From positions 127,439,736-127,503,735 of the forward strand of contig NC_081553.1 of assembly GCF_963082655.1 (NCBI RefSeq): DNA of 64,000 nt. The letters are read 5' to 3'. The DNA is from Stomoxys calcitrans (Eukaryota > Arthropoda > Insecta > Diptera > Muscidae). Both the position numbers and the translations under genes were made by a program. Below are positions 33,115-45,384 of this stretch, one piece after another. Under the pieces are notes generated by a model. It worked only from the letters and a program-made list of their open reading frames with translations, was not told the origin of the DNA and did no database searches. Within the stretch, counting starts at the first letter, position 1. Each line of letters begins with the position of its first letter.

Positions 33115-34324
33115 TTTTATACCCTACACCACACTGTTGTAGAGGTTATTTTAACTTTGTGCATTTGTTTGCAACGCTAAGAAGGAGAAGAGCTAGATCC
33201 ATTGATAAGTATATCGATCGGCTTAGAATCACTTCCTGTTTCGATTTAGCTATGTCCGTATATGTCCGTGATCATGGTACAGGTCGCATTTATTACCCGA
33301 TTGTCATGAAATTTTGCACATGTCACTTCTTAGGCCCAAGGATGAACGCTATTGATTTTGAGCAAAATCGGTTCAGATTTAAATATAGCTCCCATAAAAA
33401 TCTTTCATACGATATGGACTTTTAAGGCTGTAGCAGCCACAATTTTGGTCCGATCTTTTCAAAATTTAGTGTGAGGTGTTTTACTTCACGTCTACATATA
33501 TGAGCAAAATTTCATCAAAATCGGTCCAGATTAAGATATAGCACCTATATATATTTCATACGATATAGCCTTTTAAGGCTGTAGTAGTCACAATTTTGGT
33601 CTGATCTTTACACAATTTTTGATGAGATGTTTTATTCGACGTCCCAATATGTGTGCAAAATTGCATACAAGTCGGTCCACATTTAGATAGAGCTCCCATA
33701 TATATCTTTTATCCGATATGGACTTTTGAGGCTGTAGAAGTCACAATTTTAGTCCGCACTTAACAAAATTTTGCACGAGGTTCTTTATTTGACGTCCTAA
33801 TACGTGTACAAAATTTCATAAAAATCGGTCTAGACTTAAATATAACTGCCAAATATAGTTTTCATCTGATGTGGAGTTTTATGTCTGTAGAAGCTACAAT
33901 TTTAGTCAGATCTTTACAAAATTTAGCATGAGACGTTTAATTTGGCATCCCAATACGTGCGCAAAATTACATTAACATCGGTCCTGATTTGAATATAGCT
34001 CTCATATATATATTCCATCCGATATGGACTTTTAAGGCAGTAGAAGCCACAATTTTGGTCAAATCTCTTCAATATTGGGCGTGAGATATTATATTTGACG
34101 ACCCAGATTTAGATATTGCTCCCATATATATCTTGTATGGTCCTCTAAGGCTGTACAAATCAAAAATGTTTGTTCTATCGTAGGAAAATCTTACAAAGTT
34201 CTATACGATATTTCAATAGGTATGAAAACTTAATGTCTGACTAGATTTGAAGATAAGCTCTAAGATAAGTGGTGTAGGATATTATATGGTCGGCTCCGCC
34301 CAACATTTAGGGTTCCTAACTGGT
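33115..34324 (+). mobile_element. HINE-C, long copy
   Basis: TTTTTATACCCTACACCAC start, GAGCTAGATCCATTGATAAG and reduced GTCC repeats. Monomers begin GATATGGACTTTTAAGGCTG (or close) at 33411, 33562, 33715, 33868 and 34021: spacings 151, 153, 153 and 153. It ends with GTGGTGTAGGATATTATATG and a decayed hairpin, CGGCTCCGCCCAACATTTAG. Confidence 0.85.
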
Positions 34325-34485
34325 TTAAATTAGTTGCATGTAAGTATGTGCATTATGTAAGAGGTCAAAGACTGTGGTGTGGTGTAAGAAATAAGTTCAA
34401 TTGTTTTAAAATGTATCCATTCCCAGATGAAGATTACGGGCAGTAATCGAAATATTGGAAAAATTTTAAATAAAACAATTAATAA

Positions 34486-35428
34486 ACAAGTAAAATGGCA
34501 TTAACTTCGGCGGGGCTGAACTTTGGGTACCCACCACCTCGGGTATATATGTAAACCACCTTTCGTCAAAATCCGGTGAAAAATGCATACCCTATGCCCC
34601 ATAGGAGCTATATCGAAATTTGTTCCGATTTGGACCAAATACTTATAAGTAAAAGTCATTGTTCAATTATGTATAACAAACTATTGGTCTTTTAAGTTAC
34701 TATATCTAAAAATAAACCGATCTGAACCATGTACAATACGGAGTCGAAAAGCCCAATATAAGTCAATGAAAGCCGATATAGGGTCTTAGGCCCATAAAAG
34801 CCACATTTATTATCCGATTTAGCCAAAATTTGGGGCAATCAGTTGTGTTAGGCCTCTCGATATCCTTCTTCAATTTGGCTCAGATCGGCCCTGATTTGGA
34901 TATAGCTGCCATATAGACCGATCCGCCTATTTAGGGTTTTGGGCCCATAACAGGCGCATTTATTGTCCAATTTTGCCAACATTTGACACAAAGAGTTGTG
35001 TTATGCCCTTCGACATCCTTTTTAAATTTAGCCCAGATCGGTCAAGAATTGGATATAGCTGCCAGTTAGATCGATCTCTCGATTAAAGGTCTTAGGCCCA
35101 TAAAAGGCGCATTTATTGTCCGATGTCGCCGCAAATTGGGACTGTGAGTTATGTTAGGCCTCTCGACATCCTTCTTCAATTTGGATCAGATCGGCCCCGA
35201 TTTGGATACAGCTGCCATATATACCGATCCGCCGATTTAAGGTTTTGGGGCCATATTGTTTTATTGTCCGATTTCGCCGAAATTTGGGAAAGTGAGTTGT
35301 GTTAGGCTCTTCGAAATTTTTCTGAAACTTGGTCCAATTTGGTCCAGATTTGGTTATAACTGTCATATAGACCGATATCTCTATTTAAAGTCTTGGCCCC
35401 ATAAAAGGCGCATTTATAATCCGATTTC
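34486..35428. mobile_element. HINE-B inverted pair, right side cut
   Basis: The left part is minus: AACAAGTAAAATGGCATTA, hairpin TTCGGCGGGGCTGAA and GGGTACCCACCACCTCGGG. Near 34768 the orientation flips and plus monomers continue to 35428 (CCGATTTCAC), where a complete HINE-A begins. No 5' block is present. Confidence 0.7.
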
Positions 35429-35430
35429 AC

Positions 35431-37080
35431 TTTTTTATACCCTCCACCATAAGATGGGGGGTATACTAATTTCGTCATTCTGTTTGTAACTACTCGAAAT
35501 ATTCGTCTGAGACCCCATAAAGTATATATATTCTTGATCGTCGTGACATTTTATGTCGATCTAGCCATGTCCGTCCGTCTGTCCGTCCGTCCGTCCGTCC
35601 GTCCGTCCGTCTGTCTGTCGAAAGCACGCTAACTTCCGAAGGAGTAAAGCTAGCCGCTTGAAATTTTGCACAAATACTTCTTATTAGTGTAGGTCGGTTG
35701 GTATTGTAAATGGGCCATATCGGTCCATGTTTTGATATAGCTGCCATATAAACCGATCTTGGGTCTTGACTTCTTGAGCCTCTAGAGTGCGCAATTCTTA
35801 TCCGATTCGAATGAAATTTTGTACGGCATGTTTTTTTATGATATCCAACAACTGTGCCAAGTATGGTTCACATCGGTCCATAACCTGATATAGCTGCCAT
35901 ATAAACCGATCTTGGGTCTTGACTTCTTGAGCCTCTAGAGGGCGCAATTTTTATCCGATTGAAATGGAATTTCGCACGACGTGTTTCGTTATGATATCCA
36001 ACAACTGTGCCAAGTATGGTTCAAATCGGTTCATAACCTGATATAGCTGCCATATAAACCGATCTTGGGTCTTGACTTCTTGAGCCTCTAGAGTGCGCAA
36101 TTATTATCCGATTGAAATGAAATTTTGCACGACGTGTTTTGTAATTATATTCAACAACTGTGCGAAGTATGGTTCAAATCGGTTCATAACCTGATATAGC
36201 TGCCATATAAACCGATCTTGGGTCTTGACTTCTTGAGCCTCTAGAGGGCGCAATTCTTATCCGAATGGAATGGAATTTCGCACGGCGTGTTTTGTTATGA
36301 TACCCAACAACTGTGCCAAGTATGGTTTAAATCGGTTCATAACCTGATATAGCTGCCATATAAACCGATCTTGGGTCTTGACTTCTTGAGCCTCTAGAGT
36401 GCGCAATTCTTATCCGATTGGAATGAATTTTTGGCACCAAATATTTCGTTATGATATCCAACAACTGTGCCAAGTATGGTTGAAATCGGTCCATAACCTG
36501 ATATAGCTGTCATATAAACAGATCTGGGGATTTGACTTCTTGAGCTTCTAGAGGGCGCAATTCCTATCCGATTTGGCTGAAATGACGTATTTTATTTTTA
36601 CTTTCAACAACTGTGTCAAATAAGGTTCAAATCGGTTCATAACCTGATATAGCTGCCATATAAACCGATCTGGGATCTTGACTTCTTGACCCCTAGAGGT
36701 CGCAATTATTATCCGATATGCCTGAAATTTTGTACGACGGATCCTCTCATGACATTAAACATACGTGTTTATAATGGTCTGAATCGTTCTATAGCCCGAT
36801 ACAGATCCCATATAAATCGTTCTCTCTATTTTACTTCGTGAGCCCTAATGGACGCAATTCTTATACGAATTGGCTGAAATTTTACACAGGTCTCCAACAT
36901 ATAATTTAATTGTGGTCCGAACCGGACCATATCTTGATATCGTTTTAATAGCAGAGCAACTCTTTTCTTATATCCTTTTTTGCCTAAGAAGAGATGCCGG
37001 GAAAAGAACTCGACAAATGCGATCCATGGTGGAGGGTATATAAGATTCGGCCCGGCCGAACTTAGCACGCTTTTACTTGT
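35431..37080 (+). mobile_element. HINE-A, complete, plus orientation
   Basis: TTTTTATACCCTCCACCAT start, then the GTCC/GTCT microsatellite at about 35569-35619. TTCTTGAGCC begins at 35771, 35924, 36077, 36230 and 36383, exactly 153 bp apart. The hairpin TTCGGCCCGGCCGAA and TTTTACTTGT follow. This is the cleanest full-length copy in the window and a good reference for the family. Confidence 0.93.
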
Positions 37081-37379
37081 TTTTTCTTCTCAGTGAGTTT
37101 GAATGAAACTTATGTAAAACCGCACGTTCCCATGTGACATTTACGTTGGTTAAGTTGAAAAGAGGGTAAGGATATTTACCCGCCCCATGCCTCCATGCAC
37201 ATACACCTTAGTAGTTGAATTGTTGCATGCTTTAAGTACTAAAAATTATCCTCGAAAAAGAAATTCGAAGTCAGAGATTCCGTGCTACTTTCAAAATTCA
37301 GAATTGTTTTCCATGCCACGTCAATATGTTGGTTCATGGTCCATTAGACTCACTTGATTCATGGTCCATTAGACTCACA

Positions 37380-38945
37380 CTTAGACTCACTCAGGAACAG
37401 AAGAAGGAAAATGCCTTCTAGTTCCTACCGTCGAACCATCCAGATCGCTTTAAAAAGCCCAACAACTTGCCAACGTTCACGCCAAATCAGACAAATTCTC
37501 ACAGAAATGAGAAACTAAAGTGGAACTCCGGCAAGTGTGGGACACACACACACACACAAAGGGTGATCTATAGACACTTCTTCATCGATGTCCTCACAGC
37601 TTCTGCAAATGTCGTTGCTGGCAACATTTAGTCTGTCAGCATGTTTTATGATTAGACTGTGACCTGCCATGAAGGAGACAATGATTGAGACGTCTGTTCT
37701 AGCCAGTGACAGCAAAATGGTACACCCCTTTAAGTCTAGATGAGACCACATAGTTTTGAAATGCTCACAGCCCATCTATCATTCGTTGCCGTAGGAGCCT
37801 GATCATGAAAACTTAGCTTACATGTCGCTAAGAGCATACCCACAGATTCTAGTTTCCCTGGAATGTGTGAGAGAGTTCCTAGGTGCGCAAACTTGTCCGC
37901 TTTACAGTTCCCTGGGATATCTTTGTGGATCGGATCCCAGAAAAGGTGAATTTTTAACTGTTCAGCCATCTCGTTTAGAGATCTGCGACTATCGAAGGTG
38001 ATCTTTTGTGTGAATAAATACAGTTTCCAGGGATTTAATGGCTGCCTGGCTGTCCGAGAAAATATTTATGCCAATCGTCGTAATGACATTATATCTTAGC
38101 CTTTCCACCACTTCAACAACTGCAAGGATATCCGCTTGATACACACTGGACCACTGCGTAACCTTTTCAATATGACCAGTTCTAGATCTTTAGAGTTCAC
38201 CCCAAAGCCCACTTTGTCGTCTAGTCTGGAACCATCCGTATAGAAGTCTACGTAACTTCTATTACCAGGGATATCGGAGTTCCAATCGGTTCTATCAGGC
38301 ATTGTGATACATAAATAGCGGCTCCGATAGGGAGAAATCCACCCTGCCTGGAACACCGGACATTATGTCGGGGATAACACAGTGTTCGTAGCACCACATG
38401 ACCAAAAAGAAAGCTCCCTTAGCCTCATGACAGTGGTCGCTGCAATTTGTCTAGCCTCAATGTCCAGAGGCATTAGATGTAGCGTTAAATTCAGTGCATC
38501 AGATGGTGGCGTCCTCAGTGCGCCTGTGATGCACAAACAAGCCATTCTTTGGTTCCGGTTGAGTATTGAACAATAGGTGAATTTTTGAAACGCCGTCCAC
38601 CAGACCACAACACCATATAGCATTATTGGTCTGACAACTGCAGTATATACCCAGTGCATGAGGCGCAGTCTAAACCTCCAACTTTTGCCAATGGCTCTCT
38701 TGCTGGTGTATAGAGTAAGAGTTGCCTTTCTTGCCCTTTCCAAAATGTTTGATGTGAAGTTCAATTTCCTGTCCACCAAAACACCCAGGTATTTTGCGTT
38801 TTCAGCAAATGGAACATTCTCTCCTCCCAAGGAGACAGGTTCCATTGTAGGCAACTTGTATCTCCTGCTGAAAAGAACTACTTCTGTCTTGCATAGATTA
38901 AGACGAGACCTCTTTCGGAAAAGCTTCCTGAAGTATATCTCTTAA
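37380..38945 (-). pseudogene. Non-LTR retrotransposon 3' half: RT C-terminus and RNase H (family F)
   Basis: From the right: LFSRRYKLPTMEPVSLGG-type sequence, ENAKYLGVLVDRKLNFTSNI, WVYTAVVRPIMLYGVVVWWT, RMACLCITGALRTPPSDALN and IEARQIAATTVMRLRE (after the RT core). Past a break comes RNase H with YVDFYTDGSRLDDKVGFGV (catalytic Asp in TDGS), a degraded middle and LKIHLFWDPIHKDIPGNCKA. The C-terminal cysteine cluster is near 37570-37620. RNase H after RT suits the I clade or relatives. Frameshifts and stops are present. Confidence 0.8.
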
Positions 38946-40549
38946 ATAAAGGAAGTGTAAATCTAACAAATATCACTTGTATTCCTATTACGCTAATTGA
39001 CTTAAATGCATAAAAGATTTCATTGGAAATGTTGCTGAAAATCTGTCTCTTGCTTTAAGCCACTCCAATGCCTGGTAACGAGTTATGATGTGGTGAATAC
39101 CTTGTTATCATGTACTCGCATATATTAGATATGAGTAAAGCCAATGAATGTAATCTGCCCTTGAATACTTAATGTGAGATTTTTTAATCTTACCTTTGGT
39201 AGATTTTTGCGAGACTCTGACATGTAGACATAACACATCATTCGAAACATTCGCCATTCTAACTATCTGCGTGGAAATTCAAATTAAAAAAAAAAAATCC
39301 CAACAAATATTTGCATTCACATCTAGACCAATTAGAATAAGCTTAAAGACGACTTAATTTCTTTTCAATCTAAATACAAATTCGAAATGTAATTTCATAG
39401 GAATTTAATGACACAATATTTGACATTGCGAAAATCACAAAACAAACATACAAACATTTGGAGCGATAATCAGATGCCATAACATCCATGTCCTTTGACA
39501 ATTGATGTACGTGAGTCTAAGCAAGAGATTGTAAGCAACGATGAGACTCTGAGGACTTCTTGATGGAATAACAGCTCATTTAAATGCATTGGAAAATCTA
39601 TGTATGCATGTATCTATGCATGTGTGGGTGTATGCTCGTCTAATGTATAATAAAACTGTAGACGCAATATTAAACAGTATCTATGACTTATCAGGGATTA
39701 GGCGACAGAAATGTAATAAACAAGCGCTACAGATCTAAATGGTATCTGGTATCCCAAAAACGAACAAAAAACACACACAAATTCCTTGGATTATATTTCG
39801 CATAGACTAAAGAGTGATTCAGAGAATGAGTGTGTAGATGCTCTCATCACATCTCCTATCCTGGCGGCATTACAAAGGATAATAAAGGCAATGCAAATGA
39901 AGAGGAAATTAATACTTCCACACATTTACGCTAAAGTAAATTTCACATGAAACAGCACAGATACAATGTCATAAAATCCTAGATAAGCAAAAATACACGC
40001 GGCTGTGGAAAGAAGATTGCTACTCATCCTCATACATCACTCATACCCATATCCATAATCCAAGTAGCAGAAAAAAATAATAAACAACACAAAGAAACCA
40101 ACTCATAATAAACAAAGGTCAAAACGAATCTTAATTTAATAAAATTGAGCCAAGGAAGTGCATATGTGAGAACGCAAATCTCAGCACATCCAATAAATAC
40201 ACAATATATGAGTATAGGTATACACTTTTGTGTTTATGAGAGTCACATACACTCTTCTCCTTAATTTCTTCTTCTAAATGTAAGGTGGGATGGTGATATT
40301 GCACTGTATTACAATTCCAGAAAAACAAGTGGTATAAACAAACTTTGATTTTATATTAGACACTCCGCTGCGCCTTCTTTTACTTTATATGGAACAAAAG
40401 TTTCCTTGGAATATTTATTTTCGACAATTAAAGATCTTTTAGTGAAATACCATGCTTACTTGACTAACAGTTTAACAATATAAGTGCCTTTATCTGGATC
40501 CCATATGATCTATATTGGTCTACGAATTTAAGTTTAGATTAAAGGTGTA
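38946..40549. other. Long region without recognisable features
   Basis: AT-rich DNA with scattered GTATGCATG-type runs near 39600 and CACACA runs. At 40362-40378 the complement of GAAGGCGCAGCGGAG, the presumed Helitron-like 3' end, appears alone. I see no coding region. Confidence 0.45.
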
Positions 40550-41167
40550 CTCCATTCTTAAAATACTTCATTTCAGCCCGATATTCTCATAATGTCTGAT
40601 TTAGTGGTGTTTTCGGGGAAGACGTGGTCCCCCAGACATTTGGCCCTGCAAAAACATCAGCATCGTGCTCTTCTCTCAAATACCATTTATTTAAGCCCCA
40701 TATTGCCATCGGCTTAAGAGGAGTTAACAGGATGAGGCATCCCCCAAACACATGGCCCCAGAATAGGTTATCAAATTCGTTTTCTAATCTCAAATACCTT
40801 TCATTTGAGCCACATATTGGCATGGTCGAAAAATGTTAACCCTTTGGGGAAGGGGTAATGCCCTAAATATATGGTCCTACATTTGGATATCAAATTCATA
40901 TTCTACTCCCAAATACCTTTATTTGAGCCCCATATTGCGTTGGTCACAAAAAAATTGCTGTTTGTAGGGTATTTTGGGAAAGGGGTAAACCCCCAGAAAA
41001 TTGGTCCCGCAAATGGGTATCAATTCTTGCTCTGCCCCCCAATACCTTTCATTTAAGCTCCACATTAACATGGTCGGTAACTATGCAAGATTTAGGAGTG
41101 TTTTGGGGATTGGGGTGGTCCCCCAAACATTAAGCCCGGAAAATATATCAGCAACGTGCTCTATTCT

Positions 41168-41210
<43 letters not shown>

Positions 41211-42505
41211 TTTATTTGAACCCCATATTGCCATTGCCCTCAAAATTGGATATCAAATTCGTTTTCTAATCTCATTTAAACTAATTATATCAAAACTCAG
41301 CAAATATGTCCGGTTTGGGGTATTGGCCCTAAAAACTATGAACTAAGACCAAAATTGTCTTGGCTATGGTCGTAAATGTGTCCCCTTTGGGGATGCTTTT
41401 GGGAGAGGCGACCCCCCAAACACTTGGTCCCATATTTGGATATCAGATTCTAATTCTACACTCAAATAAGTTTTATTTAAGCCCCATATTCCCTTGGTCA
41501 GTAAATAAGTCCTGTTTGGGGGGTGTTTTAGGGAAGGGGTGGACCTCCAGAAACGTGGTCCCATATTAGGATACCAGATTCGTATTCTACTCGCAAATTC
41601 CTTTCATTTGAGTCCCATATTGCCATGATTGGTAAAAATTTCCGATTTAGGGGTGTTTTGGGGGTGGGTGGTGTTGTGAGGGTGGGGAGGCCCCATAGAC
41701 ACTTTTCCCAAATATTGATATCAGATTCATGCTTTACTCCCAACGACCTTTCATTTGAGTCCCATATGGCTATGGTCGTAAATTTGTCCCCTTTGGGGAT
41801 GTTTTTGGGGAGAGGCGGCCCCCCAAACACTTGGTCCCATATTTGGATATCAGATTCATATTCTACATTCAAATACCTTTTATTGAAGCCCCATATTGCC
41901 ATGGCCAGTAAATAAGTTCCGTATGGGGGGTGTTTTGGGGAAGGGGTGGACCGCCAGAAACGTGGTCCCACATTTGGATATCAGGTTCGTATTCTACTCG
42001 CAAATACCTTCCATTTGAGTCCCATATTGCCATGGTCGGTAAATATGTCCGATTTAGGAGTGTTTTGAGGCTTGGGGTGGTCCTCCTAGCACTTGGTCCG
42101 ACAATTGGATATCAGATACGTTTTCTCATCCTGAATACCTTTTTTTTGGGTCCCGTATTGTCGTGATTGGTCTAAATATATGTTTGGTAGGTTTTAGGGT
42201 GGGGCAGACCCCTAGGTACCCCATCCGAAATTTGGATACCAAAATTTTTTTTAGGGTACTATATAAGAGCACACAAAATTTCGCTTAAATCGCACCACTC
42301 ATCTCCGAGATCTGACGTTTCTGAAAATTAGGGTAAGGGGGAGGGTCCGCCCCCCTTCAGATATCAAAAAATGTAGTACCCTATTTTCACCACGGGGTCA
42401 TTATGCACCATCTGTGAAAATTTCAAGAAAATCGGTTCAGCCGTTTCTGAGTCTATAAGGAACACGCAAACAAAGAAAGACAAATTGATTTTCATATATA
42501 AAAGT
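40550..42505 (-). mobile_element. Helitron-like element with minisatellite body
   Basis: In minus orientation the leader lies at 42505-42240: ATATGAAAATCAATTTGTC, TAGACTCAGAAACGGCTGAA and GGCGGACCCTCCCCC. About nine minisatellite units follow, with GGTAAATATGTCCGATTTAG, GGGGTGTTTTGGGG, TGGATATCAGATTCGT and CAAATACCTTTCATTTGAG as seen on the plus strand. A TA microsatellite lies at about 41170-41208. No coding sequence. It is the longest and best-kept copy of this family here. Confidence 0.7.
41170..41208. repeat. (TA)n microsatellite
   Basis: About 19 TA units inside a minisatellite monomer of the Helitron-like element. The copy at 56676-56690 has only CATATACCTATATGTCAT at the same place, so the run expanded in this copy. 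Confidence 0.9.
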
Positions 42506-42690
42506 TACACCTCTTTGGGGAAAATTTCTTATATGACAATGCATGGCATTGTACGTCGCACAGCATTGTAGCACCACAGCTTTGCCAGATGTTCTCGCCA
42601 GGATTCGAACGCGTTCAGCGCCATAGGCTACAATTGCACGAATTCGATGTTCGCAATCAGGGCGAAGTGTCCCCACCCTAAAAAGATATT
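42506..42690 (-). mobile_element. tRNA-related SINE, minus strand
   Basis: The minus strand reads TAGCCTATGGCGCTGAACGC, then the B box GTTCGAATCCTGG, GCGAGAACATCTGGC and CCCCAAAGAGGTGTAAC. A- and B-box-like motifs are correctly ordered and spaced for an internal Pol III promoter. The head is close to that of the SINE at 9409 (CTATGACGCTGAACGCCTGG). Confidence 0.65.
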
Positions 42691-42694
42691 ACAT

Positions 42695-42737
42695 ATTAGA
42701 GAGTTAAAGAAGGCGCAGCGGAGCTGGCCCGGTTTGG
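42695..42737 (+). mobile_element. Helitron-like 3' end
   Basis: GAAGGCGCAGCGGAGCTGGC then CCGGTTTGGCTAGT. The same end closes the short copy at 18508. CTAG before T agrees with Helitron termini (CTRR-T). Confidence 0.5.
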
Positions 42738-42748
42738 CTAGTGAAGTA

Positions 42749-43345
42749 AAGAGTGATTTTTTTGAGGTTAGGATTTTCATGCATTAGTATTTGACAGATC
42801 ACGTGGGATTTCAGACATGGTGTCAAAGAGAAAGATGCTCAGTATGCTTTGACATTTCATCATGAATAGACTTACTAACGAGCAACCCTTGCAAATCATT
42901 GAATTTTATTACCAAAATCAGTGTTCGGTTCGAAATGTGTTCATTCACCGTTCAGCGATGAGGCTCATTTCTGGTTGAATGGCTACGTAAATAAGCAAAA
43001 TTGCCGCATTTGGAGTGAAGAGCAACCAGAAGCCGTTCAAGAACTGCCCATGCATCCCGAAAAATGCACTGTTTGGTGTGGTTTGTACGCTGGTGGAATC
43101 ATTGGACCGTATTTTTTCAAAGATGCTGTTGGACGCAACGTTACGGTGAATGAACACATTTCGAACCGAACACTGATTTTGGTAATAAAATGCAATGATT
43201 TGCAAGCGTTGCTCGTTAGTAAGTCTATTCATGATGAAATGTCAAAGCATACTGAGCATCTTTCTCTTTGACACCATGTCTGAAATCCCACGTGATCTGT
43301 CAAATACTAATGCATGAAAATCCTAACCTCAAAAAAATCACCCTT
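42749..43345 (+). mobile_element. Fold-back mariner derivative, copy 2
   Basis: It aligns over its whole length with 1-591 at a fixed offset of 42753, with only a few differences (for example ACGCTTGC to ACCCTTGC in the left arm). The ends are AAGAGTGATTTTTTTGAGG and CCTCAAAAAAATCACCCTT. TA flanks lie at 42747-42748 and 43346-43347. The same arms and the same catalytic fragment are present, so the rearrangement predates the split of the two copies. Confidence 0.9.
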
Positions 43346-43347
43346 TA

Positions 43348-43610
43348 TATATATTCTTTATCGTCTTAAAATTCTAGGTCCGTCTGTCAAAGTCACACAG
43401 TGGTACAACGAATTAATCCGATATATGGAAATTTTGCACAGATACTTTCTAATGAGGTAGGTTGTTGGAGATTACAAATTGGACATATCGGTTTAGACTT
43501 GGAAAATGATCCCACGCAACATGTCGCCTCGACTTGACTTCACGATTAGGGGCTCAAGAAGGCAACTATTATCCGAGTTGGCTGAAATCTTTAATATACG
43601 AATCGTATGT
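43348..43610 (+). mobile_element. HINE-A-like fragment beside the mariner copy
   Basis: ATATATTCTTTATCGTCTTA, GGTCCGTCTGTC, AAATTTTGCACAGATACTTT and GGGGCTCAAGAAGG correspond to the 5' block and first monomer of a HINE. The TATACCC end lies beyond the mariner insertion and is missing. Confidence 0.55.
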
Positions 43611-44559
43611 AATTTTTATAAATACCAAGAAATATTCTCCATCATTTCATCATTTGAAACACTGTGACCATGCACATGCTGTTACGAATTAATAAGAAAG
43701 AATCACAAAATGTCCTCCGTAAATGTACAAAATAAAGGAGCCTAAGATGGGCAAATGGTGAAGGATGCGGCAAAATAAAATCCACTGGCTGTTACTTGAG
43801 TAACCAAAACTACCACAGACCATATTCTGCAGCACACCACCGCCCAAATGAGAACACATGACATGCAGACTGTTGACCACATGTCAGCAGCATAAATGGG
43901 ACGCGTTTATGACTCGGCCGCAACTTAAATTTGTATCTTGAAAATTAATGTCAGGTTGAAGTTGGTGTACGAACGAACGTTGAACGTGAACAACACAGAA
44001 CAGGACACCTAATATGAAAGCAATACGCTTGTGGCCTACCGAGCAAATGTCTGCTGCAATTACCTCCAAAACAGTGAAATTAAGCCTCAGCATAAATTTG
44101 GTCAAATTTTTGTGGAGCAAATTATAACATTTGTGTGCCAAATTACTTCACAAAAAGCTCATTTTGTCGTCGTATATGACTTCATTGGCCGCAAATGCAA
44201 AATGGACTCATAAAAGAGGACTTTCATAGCCACACGCCAGATAAGTACTTAAGGGAGATATAAATGAGTAAGGACGAACCACACTGCTGGTATCATTTAT
44301 TGCTGCCTTTTTTGGTGGTATGGTACAAGCACAAAAATATTTTAATTAAACATAACATACCTTTAAATGAGAATAATTTCTTTCGGATATGAGCAAATAA
44401 TAAAAGCTAGAAACGCAACAAAAATCGCGCTTGTCAAGTTTCATGATGATTTTTCCCCACAGGCAGAAACATAGAATTGAAAAATTCCTAACGAAGACTA
44501 TTCTTAAATATAACGTTAGCCTCAAATCGTTCCAACAGCTGTTCCAAGTTTTATTTTGT
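43611..44559. other. Region without recognisable features
   Basis: No repeat family or coding region is recognised. Overlapping short open frames on both strands (43884-44213) have no familiar motif. Confidence 0.45.
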
Positions 44560-44688
44560 ATTGCTCCATTACTTGATATAGCTCACATATAAGCCGATCT
44601 CCCGATTTCTTCAGCCACTAAAGAGCGAAATGTTCATCTGATTTGGCTAAAAAAATTGCCTCCAACTGTTTAAACAGCCCGAACCATT
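44560..44688 (+). mobile_element. HINE monomer remnant
   Basis: ACTTGATATAGCTCACATAT, AAGCCGATCTCCCGATTT and CATCTGATTTGGCTAAA form one diverged monomer directly before a complete HINE-B. Confidence 0.5.
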
Positions 44689-45312
44689 TTTATACCCACC
44701 ACCGAAGGATGGGGATATATTCATTTTGTCATTGCGTTTGCAACACATCGAAATATCCATTTCCGACCCTATAAAGTACATATATTCTTCATCAGCGTAA
44801 AAATCTAAGACGATCTAGACATGTCCGTCCGTCTGTCCGTCTGTCTGTTGAAATCACGCTACAGTCTTTAAAAATAGAGATATTGAGCTGAAATTTTGCA
44901 CACTCTTTTTTTGTCCATAAGCAGGTTATGTTCGAAGATGGGCTATATCGGACTATATCTTGATATAGCCCCCATATAGACCGATCCGCCGATTAAGGGT
45001 CTTAGGCCCATAAAAGCCACATTTATAATCCGATTTTGCTGAAATTTGGGACAGTGAATTGTGTTAGGCCCTTCAACATCCTTCGTCAATTTGGCACAGA
45101 TCGGTCCAAATTTAGATATAGCTGCCGTACAGACCGATCTTTTGGTTGAACAATGACTTGTACTTATAAGCATTTGGTCTAAATCGGATGATATGTCTAC
45201 ATAGCTGCTATGGGGCATAAGGTATGCATTTTCACTGGATTTTGACGAAAGGTTATTCACATATATACCCGAGGTGGTGGGTATCCAAAGTTTGGCCCGG
45301 CCCGGCCCATTT
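44689..45312 (+). mobile_element. HINE-B, short complete copy
   Basis: TTTTTATACCCACCACCGAA, CGACCCTATAAAGTACATA, CATGTCCGTCCGTCTGTCC and GTTGAAATCACGCTACAG, then about one and a half monomers, GAGGTGGTGGGTATCC, and an altered hairpin (TTTGGCCCGGCCCGGCCCA) before TTTTTATG. Length about 620 bp: essentially the termini with a minimal body. Confidence 0.85.
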
Positions 45313-45384
45313 TTATGAAGCCCCTTTTTGCCCCTCCTTTTACTATAGCCATACTTGCAATATATCGAACATCGATTATCAATA

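Noticed and set aside
35771..36550. Regularly spaced repeats as a possible CRISPR-like array
   Set aside because: The whole 153-bp unit is repeated, with no unique spacers, and the genome is eukaryotic. It is a transposon-internal tandem repeat.
42601..42670. Possible tRNA gene on the minus strand
   Set aside because: It has B-box-like GTTCGAATCCTGG but no complete cloverleaf, and is followed by SINE body. It is a tRNA-related SINE, not a tRNA gene.
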